In this document: positions 1 to 15,412 of the stretch, one piece after another
Position numbering within the stretch: position 1 is the first letter of the stretch
Layout: the number at the start of each line of letters is the position of its first letter
Assembly: GCF_037975245.1 (NCBI RefSeq)
Contig: NC_092576.1
Span: 6,126,001 to 6,175,000, forward strand
Source of the DNA: Apostichopus japonicus
Taxonomy: Eukaryota > Echinodermata > Holothuroidea > Aspidochirotida > Stichopodidae
DNA length: 49,000 bases
Reading direction: 5' to 3'
Made by a program: the position numbers and the translations under genes
Notes under the pieces: generated by a model
What the model saw: the letters and a program-made list of their open reading frames with translations, nothing else
The model's database searches: none
What the model was told of the DNA's origin: nothing

Positions 1-470
1 ATGCTGTGTGGTGATTTGCGGTATAAGTGATGACCTGTGATGTATTATGATAGCGTTAGTATGTGTAATGATAGAATAATGCGTGATTCCATAGCCAAGT
101 GGATGGAGAGCGATAACATCGGGTCAGCGTGTAGTTATGATGAGATGTCGTGTTGTCATGGTTTGTACTGATGTGTGATGATTTGCGGTTATAAGTGATG
201 ACCTGTGATGTATTAAGATTGCGTTAGTATGTGTAATGATAGAATAATGCGTGACTCCATAGCCAGGTGGACGGAGAGAGATTACATCGGGTCAGCGTGT
301 AGTTATGATGAGATGTCGTGTTGTCATGGTTCGTGATGCTGTGTGATGATTTGCGGTGATAAGTGATGACCTGTGATGTATTATGATAGCGTTAGTATGT
401 GTAATTATTGAACCATGCGTGATTTCATAGCCAGGATGATGGAGAGTAGTAACATCGGGTCAGTGTGTAG
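1..470. repeat. Tandem repeat, 168-bp unit, about three copies
   Basis: ATTTGCGGT-TATAAGTGATGACCTG recurs at 14, 181 and 349, with matching GCGTTAGTATGTGTAATGAT and ACATCGGGTCAGCGTGTAG blocks. It probably continues beyond the left edge. TG-rich degenerate sequence follows to about 540. Confidence 0.9.
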
Positions 471-530
471 TTTAAATTTGAGATATGTGATGTATGGTGT
501 GTGATGTGTTATGTGTGGTATGTGATGTTT

Positions 531-1820
531 CATGTGTGATATTATTGGTAAGTGAGCACCTCTACTGATTTCAAGTTGTGCGTTATTTATAAAGGTGCAT
601 TATGCTTTCCAAATATAATATTAAATATGTTATGAAGTTTATATAATTTTATACTCCTAATATTCTGTTCTTGTCTAGATTCGGCTTACCTAATATCAAA
701 ACCTGATATGTATTAATACAGTAACCTTAACTATAAAAGTTGCAGTTACGTTCAATTTTCACTCACAAACGTAACGTTATGTTCATACATCGCCTGACAC
801 GCCTTATGGTGCCGTTTCATATATCAAAGTTTATAAAGGAGAACCAATGGGGGGTGCATTTTGACCCTGGGTCAATTGTGTTTATGAAATAGGTATAAAA
901 AGAAGGCAATACCACGACCTTGTAAGAATCCTTTTTATTTTCTAATTTCTTTATTACTTTTTTTGAGTAACGGTACAACTGTGTTTAACAATCATTGTAA
1001 ATGGTCCATTGACCCATATCTATTGATTTTAACAATACAAGAGTCGAACAATTTAATTTCGGTGAGGTTAGAATTAAATCGTTTCTTCTTTTTGCATTCC
1101 ACTAGGCAGACATCTCACGCAAGAGAGAATTCATATACTGTATACCAGCTTAGAACTCGTGACAGAGTTTCAATTCAAGCAATAGCCTAGCAGGCGTGGG
1201 TTATCTGTTCTATAAACAAGCAAGCAAACAAGAATATAACGGATAAAGCTGGAATTTTTTTTTTTTTTTTTTTTTGGGGGGGGGGATAAACTTAATAAAT
1301 CAAACGTCGGAATCAGGTTATTTTGTTTCATCCAAATAGCTTGCCAATAATCCAGGTTCCAATTTCTTTATTTCGTCTTGAGGCTGTTTAAAGGTGTTGT
1401 ATCTTTTTTTACAATAGAACACCGGCAACCATGCATAACGACTGCGCTGAGAAGTCATTTAACGGTCGTTTGTGATCAACAGTTCGACGTTTTCTAAAGG
1501 GTACCCTGAAATCGTGAATTAACGTCGTTATTTTCTGACTTCTCTCTCGCAAAGTATTCTGCTCGTATCGGTTTGGTTTTTGCTAGTTTTATCACTACAT
1601 TTCATTAATCGGTAATACTACCAATAAATTCGGAGGATTATGAAATACCGCAAATGTTCAATCTTTTGTTTAAGAAAGGTCACCGAAGAAAAAAATCTCT
1701 GGCTACGACAGCCAAACCACCAAGAGATTGATCCGCTCTCGACACAGGTCTCAATATATCGAGACTGTGACTGTGTGATCATCGTCAGTGGGGTATTGCG
1801 ATACCCTAATAAAGGGAACA
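531..1820. other. No gene seen
   Basis: AT-rich DNA with a T19-G9 tract at about 1255-1285. The only open frames are short and without family resemblance. Confidence 0.5.
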
Positions 1821-2014
1821 TCAGGCGCGTATCCAGGGGGGAGTTGGGGGCGCGCGCCCCCCGGGTAAGAAAAAGAAGAGAAGAAAAAAAGGAAAAGAGA
1901 GGGAGAAAAAAAGAGGAGGAGAGGAAGGAAGGGAAAAGAAAAAGAAGAAAGAGAGAAAAGGGAGAAAAAGAGGGAGTAGAAGATAAACGCCAAGATACCG
2001 GGAAGAGAAGAGGA
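1821..2014 (+). mobile_element. 5' part of a MITE with GCGTATCCAGG end and homopurine body
   Basis: Begins TCAGGCGCGTATCCAGGGGG, then GGGGGCGCGCGCCCCCC and about 150 nt of almost pure A/G. It matches the element at 4551 through GACGCCAAGA-like text near 1988, but no right terminal repeat follows, so this copy is 3'-truncated or diverged. Confidence 0.6.
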
Positions 2015-4308
2015 ACAGTCATAATTACAGCGCCGATAGCTATTATATAACAGGGTAGCCAGTGACGATTCGATGATTACGGAGGGGCGTGCGCCTCACC
2101 CTACCTCTTACACCGACCAACTCCATTTTTGACGTTTCCATTTTTCCTCTCTCACTAAATCTATATACCGGTACTATATATGATAACGAGTGTTTGTGTC
2201 CGCTCAGAAAAACTTGCGTCCCCACGTTCCTCCACATAAACATGCACTTTAAAGTACCTCTATACAGGAACCCACAATACTTCGCTATTATGACCCCTCA
2301 CAAAAACATTGGCTTGTGCGCAACGGATATCCTATAGTGATAGGTTTATAATGTGCATATTGAAAATCATATATGCAAATTATACAACTCATGCCTATGG
2401 AAGCGTGGGGACATTAATATTATATGTATTATCTTATATTACAAATAAAGTCATGTGTTTGCACTGAAACCCTATAAAATGTGTACTTACTATATAAAGA
2501 GAAGTGCAACTCATTGCAAGAATATTTTGACATAATGTGGTAGCCCATACATGCAATACAGATATAACTCTTTAAATGTACATTAATATTCACACAGATT
2601 GAAACAAATTGAAAGAGGAAGCTTGGTGCCAACTGCATTATCAGTACGCAGCTGGTACGGTACGGTGCCAGCATTATTTTAATATATGCCAGCATTAATT
2701 TGAATTTATGTCCACATCAAATCAATTTTATGTAGACATAAAAAAGTCCTGCCTCCTGATATGTCGTCATAATTTCTGAATTGTGTCCACTGTGGCCAGC
2801 CATACACGTTGTGATATTTGAGAGTGCACACACAAGAGAGCCTATACTACAAACTTTGCTATCTCTACAAGGGACAGCAACGTTACAGTTAGCTGCATTG
2901 AGACCGTCGGTATAATGCGCTATATGACTAAGTTATTCAAATAAAATACGTTGTGTTTATTGAGCACGATAAATGCAAAAATGCTTGCAGACAATGATAG
3001 GCACTATAAGTAAAAAAAATCACAGGAAATTTGGAAACGCATCATTGACTTTCAGCATGAAACTTCTTTGTAACGGGAGTGTTTTTAACCTTCTACTTTG
3101 CGGTTGAGTGAAACAAATCCAATCATCTATACAAATGTTGGTTCTTTTGAGAAGTTTCGTTTTTTAAAAGAGAGAAAGAAAGATATTATTCCAAAAAGTA
3201 CGAAAACATGTTATTGGAAACCTGCTCAAATACCGAATCCTGTGTCGTTGTACTCTTGTTTACACAATTTACACGTTGACACTGAGAATTATATCTACGA
3301 TTTGTGCAAACAGAAGAATATTTTTTTCTTCAACTCCCTGGTTTAAAGTTGCAGGTAAAACGGCATGTCTATTAAGTGTTTATATGAATGAGGAATTGTT
3401 ATAACGGAACGCCATTACTCTTTTAGAGATGTGTAACCATTTTCTTTAAAAGTTTCCTAGCTTCCAAAATTGTTATTATTTTGAATTCTTATACATGAAC
3501 TCATACTTTCATTTGTGGCTCCATCATCTGTTACTAACAATGTGTTCAAATTTGTTGTATGACAGTATTCTTGTGTTTTATTGTTTCTACCTGGTAAGTT
3601 GCACCACATGATTTAAAAATCCAAAAAGCACCCACGGTTACAGTTTACCGTTAATCAATGAATCACAGGTAGGGATGTGTCTGTTGTATAAAGCTTTACA
3701 AGATTGATTGCCCTATACACAACAAACAATAACAACACCACTGAACTGAACAATGTGGCAACAAACACGTATTTAATGTAGATCCCACCCGTACAGTATA
3801 CCCACGAAGAATTGTGTAATATACACGTTTATAGTGCTCGAGTCCAGTTTTCTGCACTCGGACTTTAGACCAATTCCAATTTGGTATATCATCTTGCCTG
3901 GCAGATCTCTTATTTCTGAAGTTTACTCTTTGAGTGTCCAGAATGAGCACTTATGTAAGGAGTCAATGCAGTCTTACACATTTAGCCACACATATAATGA
4001 ATATCTTCTGGTTTAAAGCAAATCATATGAAGCCAATGCTTTGATTGGTTGCTGATTTTCGTCATATGGTAGATTCTTTGGCATAAACGATAGTGGCTTT
4101 GTAATTTACATAGAGACTGTGTGTATACGGTAATTCTCACAATATAACTCCATTTCAATTAGATCCTTTCATTGTTCAAAGCTGTTTCAAAGTTATGGTT
4201 ACAAAGATAAAACGGTGATCATAAGATGTCATTTTGATCTAAGTAATACAGTGAGAAACAGTGTGATGTGACAAACAATAATTCACAATGACACAGGCTG
4301 TCCTGAAA
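2015..4308. other. No gene seen
   Basis: AT-rich unique-looking DNA on both strands; open frames are short (under 90 codons) and not recognisable. GTAAGT at 3594 is preceded by an open hydrophobic stretch from an ATG at about 3495, but its phase (0) does not fit the phase-1 exons downstream. Confidence 0.5.
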
Positions 4309-4440
4309 TGACCATTGACCTCAACAACTGGCTTCTTGTACTAAATGTGATACATCAAAATACTAAATATGACATCTGTCCTTGTTCAAATATTGTGATA
4401 AACAATGGTTTCCACAATTTGACCCCTGGTGAACTCAAAC
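4309..4440 (+). repeat. Interspersed repeat with DR1-like site (copy 1)
   Basis: TGACCATTGACCTC at 4309 followed by GGCTTCTTGTACTAAATGTG, and a neighbouring CACAATTTGACCCCTGGTGA. It aligns with the two copies at 34.6-34.8 kb. Confidence 0.55.
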
Positions 4441-4550
4441 GAATATAGGACCTCCGCCCACAACATAAGGCTCAATATCACATTATTGGGACTACTTACC
4501 CCTTCATCATCTACATGGCTGGATGGTGAATGCCAGCTGAACATACTATC

Positions 4551-4822
4551 TCAGCCGCGTATCCAGGGAGAGGCGTTGGGGCGTGCGCCCCCCGGGTAAG
4601 AAAAAGAGGAGATAAAAAGAAATGAGAAGAAAGGGAAAAAGAGGGGGAAAAATAGGAGGAAGGAGAGGAAGGAAGGGAAAAGGAAAAGAAAAAAGAGAGA
4701 AAAAGTAGAAAGGGAGAAAAGGAGGGAGCAGAAGAAAAACGCCAAGACATCGCTACTGAGATGGTGGCGCGATAAGGTAGTATTTTGCGGCCCGGGTTAG
4801 AAAATCCTGGATACGCCCCTGA
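4551..4822. mobile_element. MITE, 272 bp, with ~17-bp terminal inverted repeats
   Basis: Left end TCAGCCGCGTATCCAGG and right end CCTGGATACGCCCCTGA are inverted copies with two mismatches. Inside: GGGCGTGCGCCCCCCGGGT near the left, then a 145-nt A/G-only-like tract. No clear target duplication; TGAACAT occurs just outside both ends. The superfamily is not identified. Related ends occur at 1821, 37190, 38978 and 39596. Confidence 0.75.
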
Positions 4823-4827
4823 ACATT

Positions 4828-4854
4828 AATACTACACATGATCTTAGCCAAAAG
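4828..4854 (-). pseudogene. U2 snRNA-derived fragment
   Basis: Minus-strand text CTTTTGGCTAAGATCATGTG followed by TAGTAT matches the start of metazoan U2 (CUUUUGGCUAAGAUCAAGUG UAGUAU) with one difference, including the GUAGUA branch-site pairing element. The U2 5' end and everything after it, including the Sm site, are absent, so it is a fragment, not a gene. Confidence 0.65.
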
Positions 4855-4870
4855 ACAAAGCAGTCAATCG

Positions 4871-6331
4871 ATGATTCCTTAATCGAAGGAAAATTTACAG
4901 GTTTTAGGAGATATAATTGGCAAAATCGGTAAGTTAAGGAACTCAAGCCGAAAAGGTGTGAGCTTATATTTGTTCTTAACGTGTAGAATATTATGCATTT
5001 ATATGCCAGGGTGTTTTAACACACTAAAACGTGTTATGTTTTGGGAGCATGCGAGAGCAAGATATGTTAAAGATACAATACAGTAAATCGTAGTGGTATT
5101 ATATATATATATATATTTTTTTTTAATAATATAAAATATTTTTTATATTTTTTATATTTTTTTATAATTTTATATATATATATATTTTTTTAACACAGGC
5201 CGCATTAAAATGTGCCTCTAGCATAACACGTGTTATCATGCTATAACATAGATGTATATAAATGCGCAATATATTCAAGTCGAAAACGCTATTATAAGCA
5301 ACCGTACAATTCGGTTCGGGTGGTTAAGAGTATAAATCAACGATGTGTATGTGTTATAACAATGCTAACTGCTACTTTAATTCGATCATGAATATGCAAC
5401 GACAATCTTCACAGAGATTACCATGCATTCACCTCAAACACAATGTTTCTACGATCGCCATCATTAAATAGACACATCATATATGCGTACGTAAGCATCC
5501 AAATCACCAAATGGAAAACTAACCCATGGAGATTTGGGGTCAGAATTAATATGCAAATTGAATATGAATATGCAAATTGACAGTGTCCCCGTGTACGGTT
5601 AGTGATTGAAAACGGTCATAAAATGTAATTTGTATATTTACGCAAAGGTTAAATAATGGGTGTCGAGCCTTTACACCTACCATTCAATAACGTTACGCAA
5701 TTGAAAATGCGTTCAATTGTTTTCCGACGACAAACAGTGAGTGTTAATTTACGGTATAAAAATAAGTTGTATACGTAAAAAACGTTCTGTTCCTTTAAAT
5801 AACATGCAATAAAGGTTACTTAACAATAACTGCACATGCATGCTGTATAACGTTTCTGTTACTTTAGCCTGAACACAATGTTGTATTGAATAAAGGCCGT
5901 ATCATTGTAATATCACGTCCAAATTTTCTCCTTTAATGTACGGGATTTTTACAGTGTATTCATACTAGTTAGTTTCAAAGGGAAACATATAACAAGTAAC
6001 ATGAAATGTTAATAGTTTATACAGTTTCTACGTCATCATCAAACAGTATACGGAAGTGGAGGTCAGATGTCCCAAAAATCCGAGTGCCACCAGCAATCAT
6101 CTCATTAATAGCAACAAACACGTGACTCTCTCATCGACAAATAATCCAGGTTTTATTTTCAATAATTATTACAGATTCGATTTGCCATACACACCCGATG
6201 ACCTAATCCATCAGTGATTTATTGATGTCTGGTGTTGGTGGACAACTCTCTCATTGCTGCACAACAAAACTATGAGTCCACTTTTAAAAGTTCATCTAAA
6301 TTTCACTCCTTTTTGAATTCTATATTTCTAG
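4871..6331. other. No gene seen; AT-rich low-complexity patch
   Basis: 5098-5190 is (TA)n and T/A-rich low complexity. The rest shows no exon-like open frame or convincing signal peptide, although the missing first exon of the Ig/EGF gene would be expected hereabouts or further left. Confidence 0.45.
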
Positions 6332-6377
6332 TTACAATTGTCTATGTGACCTCTGAGAAGCCTAATCCAGTATTCAG
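6332..6377 (+). pseudogene. Relic duplicate of exon A, broken by a minisatellite
   Basis: After tatatttctag the text ACAATTGTCTATGTGACC and TCTGAGAAGCCTAATCC aligns without gaps to the first ~44 nt of exon A (7505), about three quarters identical, giving TIVYVTSEKPNPVF against NIVYGTSEQPDQGF with the same acceptor and phase. Similarity stops where AATCGAAATCG sequence and then the 18-bp array begin. Confidence 0.65.
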
Positions 6378-6433
6378 TGGCATATCCAGAAATCGAAAGC
6401 AGAATCGGAATCGAAATCGTAATCGAAATCGAT

Positions 6434-7412
6434 ATTGGCATTGGTACTAGCATTGGCATTGGTACTGGCATTGGCATTGGTAGTGGCATTGGCATTGGTA
6501 CTGGAACTGGCATTGGTACTGGAACTGGCATTGCAATTGGTACTAGCATTGGCATTGGTACTGGCATTGGCATTGGTACTGACATTGGCATTGGAACTGG
6601 CATTGGCATTGGTACTGGCATTGACATTGGTACTGGCATTGCCATTGGTACTGGCATTGGCATTGGTACTGGCATTGACATTGGTACTGGCATTGCCATT
6701 GGTACTGGCATTGGCATTGGTACTGGCATTGACATTGGTACTAGCATTGCCATTGGTACTGGCATTGACATTGGTACTAGCATTGGCATTGGTACTAGCA
6801 TTGGCATTGGTACTAGCATTGGCATTGGTACTGGCATTGGCATTGGTACTAGCATTGACATTGGTACTAGCATTGCCATTGGTACTGGCATTGGCATTGG
6901 TACTGGCATTGACATTGGTACTAGCATTGCCATTGGTACTGGCATTGACATTGGTACTAGCATTGGCATTGGTACTAGCATTGGCATTGGTACTGGCATT
7001 GGCATTGGTACTGGCATTGACATTGGTACTAGCATTGGCATTGGTACTGGCATTGGCATTGGTACTAGCATTGGCATTGGTACTGGCATTGGCATTGGTA
7101 CTGGCATTGGCATTGGTACTGGCATTGACATTGGTACTAGCATTGGCATTGGTACTGGCATTGGCATTGGTACTGGCATTGGCATTGGTACTAGCATTGG
7201 CATTGGTACTGGCATTGGCATTGGTACTGGCATTGCCATTGGTAGTGGCATTGGCATTGGTACTGGAACTGGCATTGCCATGGGTACTGGCATTGGCATT
7301 GGTACTGGAACTGGCATTGCAATTGGTACTAGCATTGGCATTGCTATTGGTACTCGCATTGCCATGGGTACTGGCATTGCCATTGCCATTTGTACTGGCA
7401 TTGGCATTGGTA
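6434..7412. repeat. 18-bp minisatellite, about 54 units
   Basis: Units of ATTGGCATTGGTACTGGC with G/A, C/G and C/A variants (GACATT, GCCATT, TACTAG). The unit length is a multiple of three and lacks stops, so two plus frames and one minus frame are open for over 320 codons, giving GIGIGT-, ALVLAL- and MPMPVP-type text. Not coding in my view. Confidence 0.95.
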
Positions 7413-7464
7413 AAAGGTAAGTAAATTAAAATTTAACAATGTGTTCACATATGGCTTATTGTCA

Positions 7465-7503
<39 letters not shown>

Positions 7504-7504
7504 G

Positions 7505-12069
<4,565 letters not shown>

Positions 12070-13119
12070 AATGGACTGATTCCATTTCATTACTTTGTTC
12101 AACGGAAATGTTTTTTTTTTCTAACTGGTGGAGGGTTGCACTGATAGTAAACCATAAGTAATAAGATAAAAGAATTCTAAGTCAATTTAACTAATTCGAT
12201 TCTTCGTCTTTGGCGCGCACAAGATTTCAAATGCGCGCGGGTTGATAATGAAATACGCTTGAATTTTTGGTGTGAGGTTAAAGAAGGGAGTGTACACCGA
12301 AGTTGTACCCTATTTCTTCTACGACTGAAATATAAAAAATCTCCACAAAGACTGAACCATTTTCCTTCGACTAGTGGTAGAGGTGTGAGGCATGTCCCCC
12401 TCCCCTCCCCCTCCCTGCTCATGCCATTTTTCTTTGCACTGTAAGGTAGGATAAAACCATTTACAAGTGGGTGACGACGAAAATGATAGTAAGCAGGGCC
12501 TGCATCGCTTAGTACTGTAACACGCAGGAACACAGTTAAAACAGTCTTCTTTGGTGCAGTTTGAACTAGCCTCTTTGTTTTACTTGTTAATCTAATTTGA
12601 ACGAAAAAGTTGATTAGTCAAAGTATAGTTACGACCTAACATATATTGGGATTGTTCTTATTTATCGGAGTGATATCGAAAATATAACATAAACTAAATA
12701 AAAATTTAATTTAATATTACTTCAAATATGTTCGGACATCTGGTGTAACATTTCGTATATTTTATTACACCCCACCCCACCCCCCTTCACCCCCACTCAT
12801 GATACCCACCTTCTTACACCCATCCCTCCCTCGGAACTGCCGATATCTTTTGGTACCTGATTTTGAAGAATAACGTAGGCAACTGACCTTATTAAATTAG
12901 CAGTACGAGAAGTATGTTAATATTATGTCCCTGGTGTTTAATAGTTTTAAATGTGTTTCATATATACCCATAACGTGTTATAGCTGTAATTGTCAATAAA
13001 ATGTTTGGTGGCTGGCATTCATTCTATGTAACTATTTGTGACAAAAGAATAAATTTCAGATACGTAACAAGAATCATAGCATAACCACAACAGTTGTTTG
13101 TGTGTGCTCTTCTGCATGC
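12070..13119. other. 3' flank of the Ig/EGF gene; no further EGF, FN3 or kinase exon seen
   Basis: Presumed 3' UTR to about 12.7 or 13.0 kb. C-rich low complexity at 12770-12830. No Cys-rich exon follows. Confidence 0.5.
12697..13000 (+). other. Candidate poly(A) signals of the Ig/EGF gene
   Basis: AATAAA at 12697-12702 and at 12995-13000. The second is followed within 20 nt by TGTTTGGTGGCTGG, a GU-rich context expected downstream of a cleavage site. Either would give a 3' UTR of 0.6-0.9 kb. Confidence 0.45.
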
Positions 13120-13520
13120 ACCATTACAGGGTCCTGTGTATGTGCGTTTGTTTTGTATTCTGACCGAGGACTTGAACAAAAGAATTTCATATCCTCGGTT
13201 GTGATTTCTAAAGAATCACCACGTCCTCGGAACAATTCTATTGTATGGGGTATTGTTAAGATTAGGGTACGTGGATTTGAACAATGGAAAATACAATGGG
13301 GTCTTCGGTCTGAATGTAATACAAACATGTGGGTGTGTGTGTGAACCTTGTTTCGTTCTCTGACTGACCACTTGAACAGAGGAATTACAAGTCCTCAGAT
13401 ATCTTTTCAAAAGAACCACCACGTCCTCAGATGAATTCTCGTTATTGTTGAAGGTTACGGTATTTCGATTTGAACAATGGAAAAACAACAATGAGGTCCT
13501 CATGTTGGGTGTGTGTGTAT
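13120..13520. repeat. Tandem duplication, ~200-bp unit
   Basis: CTTGAACA at 13171 and 13371, ACCACGTCCTCGG/CAG and GATTTGAACAATGGAAAA recur in order at the same 200-bp shift, each copy ending in GTGTGTGTGT. The copies are clearly diverged. Confidence 0.85.
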
Positions 13521-14159
13521 TAACACATTAACGTTATTAACTATATTATTCATTAGTTAACCACATCGGCATTTTTTTTAAACTACCTCAAACTGGATCT
13601 ATCTAGAAAAATGTTTCGAAACAATGTCGTTTTACAAGTTTTTAGCTTTTAAGATATACATAACAGTAAATATGTATGTTAAAGAAATAGGCGCATAAGC
13701 CAGTTTTGTGACTGTTAACGAGGCACTTTGCAAGGAAAATATCGGCGTTTCAAAGTGACCTGGGCGGGAGCGGGGCGGGCGTGGCGGGGGCAGGGGCCGG
13801 AGTGGGGCGGTTGATGGCGACATGAATGGTGCAGTTATCATCATAATGCGTGTCCGTTGAAGAGGATGTAAACGACTACTGGTTGTCTAAACGGGAGGGT
13901 TGTAAGTGATTTGAAGGCAATTTAATAATTCGTTTTTGAAACAGGAAGATTCTACAAACCGGCACATGTGTTGGGAAATACTTTGCATCTCATCTCTTCT
14001 CTATCATGGTCCTAAACGGTCACGGTGGTATTTGCTATCAGCGATACCGCATGGTGACAAGCACATACCAGTTGAAACCATCTTGATATATTAGCATTGT
14101 GCTTCTATGACTTCGCACGTGTTTAACGCTATGGCTGGATCAGTATAGTATCTGACCAA
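13521..14159. other. No gene seen; one GC-rich patch
   Basis: 13760-13812 is G-rich with GGGGCGGGCGTGGCGGGGGC, a cluster resembling Sp1-type GC boxes, standing out from AT-rich surroundings. No transcript start can be argued from sequence alone. Confidence 0.4.
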
Positions 14160-14405
14160 GGGCAATCGACATAGATCAATGTGAATCGGTATTTGTCAAT
14201 TTTTATAGATATATGTCAATTTCAATCGGTATATTTCAAATTTTAATCGGTATGTTTCAATGTAAATTGTTATATGTCAATTTAAATTGGTATAGGCCTA
14301 TGCCAATGTCAATCGGTATATGCCAATTTAAGTCGAGGTATTCCAGTTTATTTCGACAAATGTCAATTTCGACCGTTTATACCAAATTAAATCGCTATGT
14401 ACCAG
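14160..14405. repeat. Degenerate ~22-bp tandem repeat (ATATGTCAATTTAAATCGGT)
   Basis: About ten drifting units of TCGGTATATGTCAATTT. A similar, more degenerate run appears at 15060-15165 (CAATTAAATTGCGATATACC), so the array may have been split by about 0.65 kb. Confidence 0.7.
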
Positions 14406-15300
14406 AGTAGTTCATATCAATTTGTTTTGTCGTACCGTATCCCGTTCAATGGAAAACTGTACAGACATGAACTTTTGAGCGCTCCTTTGATGTCGTACAA
14501 CATGACTGATATTATTTTATACATGGATTTTCATGTACACCCAAGTCAGTGTACAATACTGATTGGAGGGGGAAAAATTAACAATGACAGTTATACAAAG
14601 GGACCTGGATGGATATCCAGGTCATGTTTTTTCTACAGTGAACAATAAAGTTGAACTTTTGACCGCGCGGTGTTTAATCAAAACTGTCTGGATTGCCATA
14701 ACACATGGCTGACTGAATACGTCATAATGTAAACTAGCCAATGATATCATTTCTCTTACATTTCTAACTCTCCCACATAATGGACTAACCCAATTACAAA
14801 CCTTTGCAATAAAAACGCCCCAAAAATGACTATTCATAGCACGCGCGTCTCGCCTTGAATACCCGTGCACAGTGCATGTGAATACACACATACATACGCA
14901 CCCGTACAAGCCCCGCCCATTCAACCAATCGAAATATAAATTGAGGCAATATATGCATTATTCATTGCGTTGGCTGGGCTATTGACAGCTGTGAAATTGC
15001 CAGTGGAAATGCGAATCTTCCATTGAAACAAATTGATATGCGACGATATGACTATTTAATTCAGTGTTTGTCAATTAAATTGCGATATACCAGTTTAAAT
15101 TCCACAAAAGCCATTTAGATCGGTAACATGTGCTAATTTAAATCGAGATACACCAGTTTCTAAGAGGCATAGCCTATATCAATCCAAATGGAATATATCA
15201 TCGATTTAAGTGATATTTGGTATCAAAGATTGTGAGAAAGATTAAAAGCTACGAAGTGAGCAATATCTAAACACTTTCCAGTGCAGCACAGAACATTTTG

Positions 15301-15412
15301 AAGGCCGCGCCTTTAATGAATATTGAGGCCACGCCTTTAATGAATGTTGAGACCGCGCCTTTAATGAATATTGAGGCCACGCCTTTAATGAAAATTAAGG
15401 GCGCGCCTTCAA
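15301..15412. repeat. 24-bp tandem repeat, about five copies
   Basis: GGCCGCGCCTTTAATGAATATTGA repeated from 15303 with point changes; GC-rich half and AT-rich half in each unit. Confidence 0.9.

Noticed and set aside
1618-2050. Lys/Arg/Glu-rich and Phe/Ser/Leu-rich open frames
   Set aside because: They are readings of the A/G-only MITE body, as at 4511-4750.
3495-3600. Hydrophobic ATG frame before GTAAGT at 3594 as the missing signal-peptide exon
   Set aside because: Its donor phase (0) does not join the phase-1 acceptor at 7505 or 6332, and the stretch lacks a plausible cleavage region.
6328-7424. Three overlapping open frames of 329-359 codons on both strands (MPMPVP, ALVLAL, GIGIGT repeats)
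   Set aside because: All are readings of an 18-bp stop-free minisatellite; no start context, splice pattern or non-repeat domain supports any of them.
7441-7504. Apparent signal peptide (LSLSLSL) fused to exon A
   Set aside because: It is the translated CT polypyrimidine tract before the ctag acceptor, begins at a GTG, and would ignore the phase-1 acceptor that the relic exon at 6332 also has.
13760-13812. CpG/GC-box promoter
   Set aside because: A 50-bp G-rich patch without any adjacent exon; insufficient for a promoter call.
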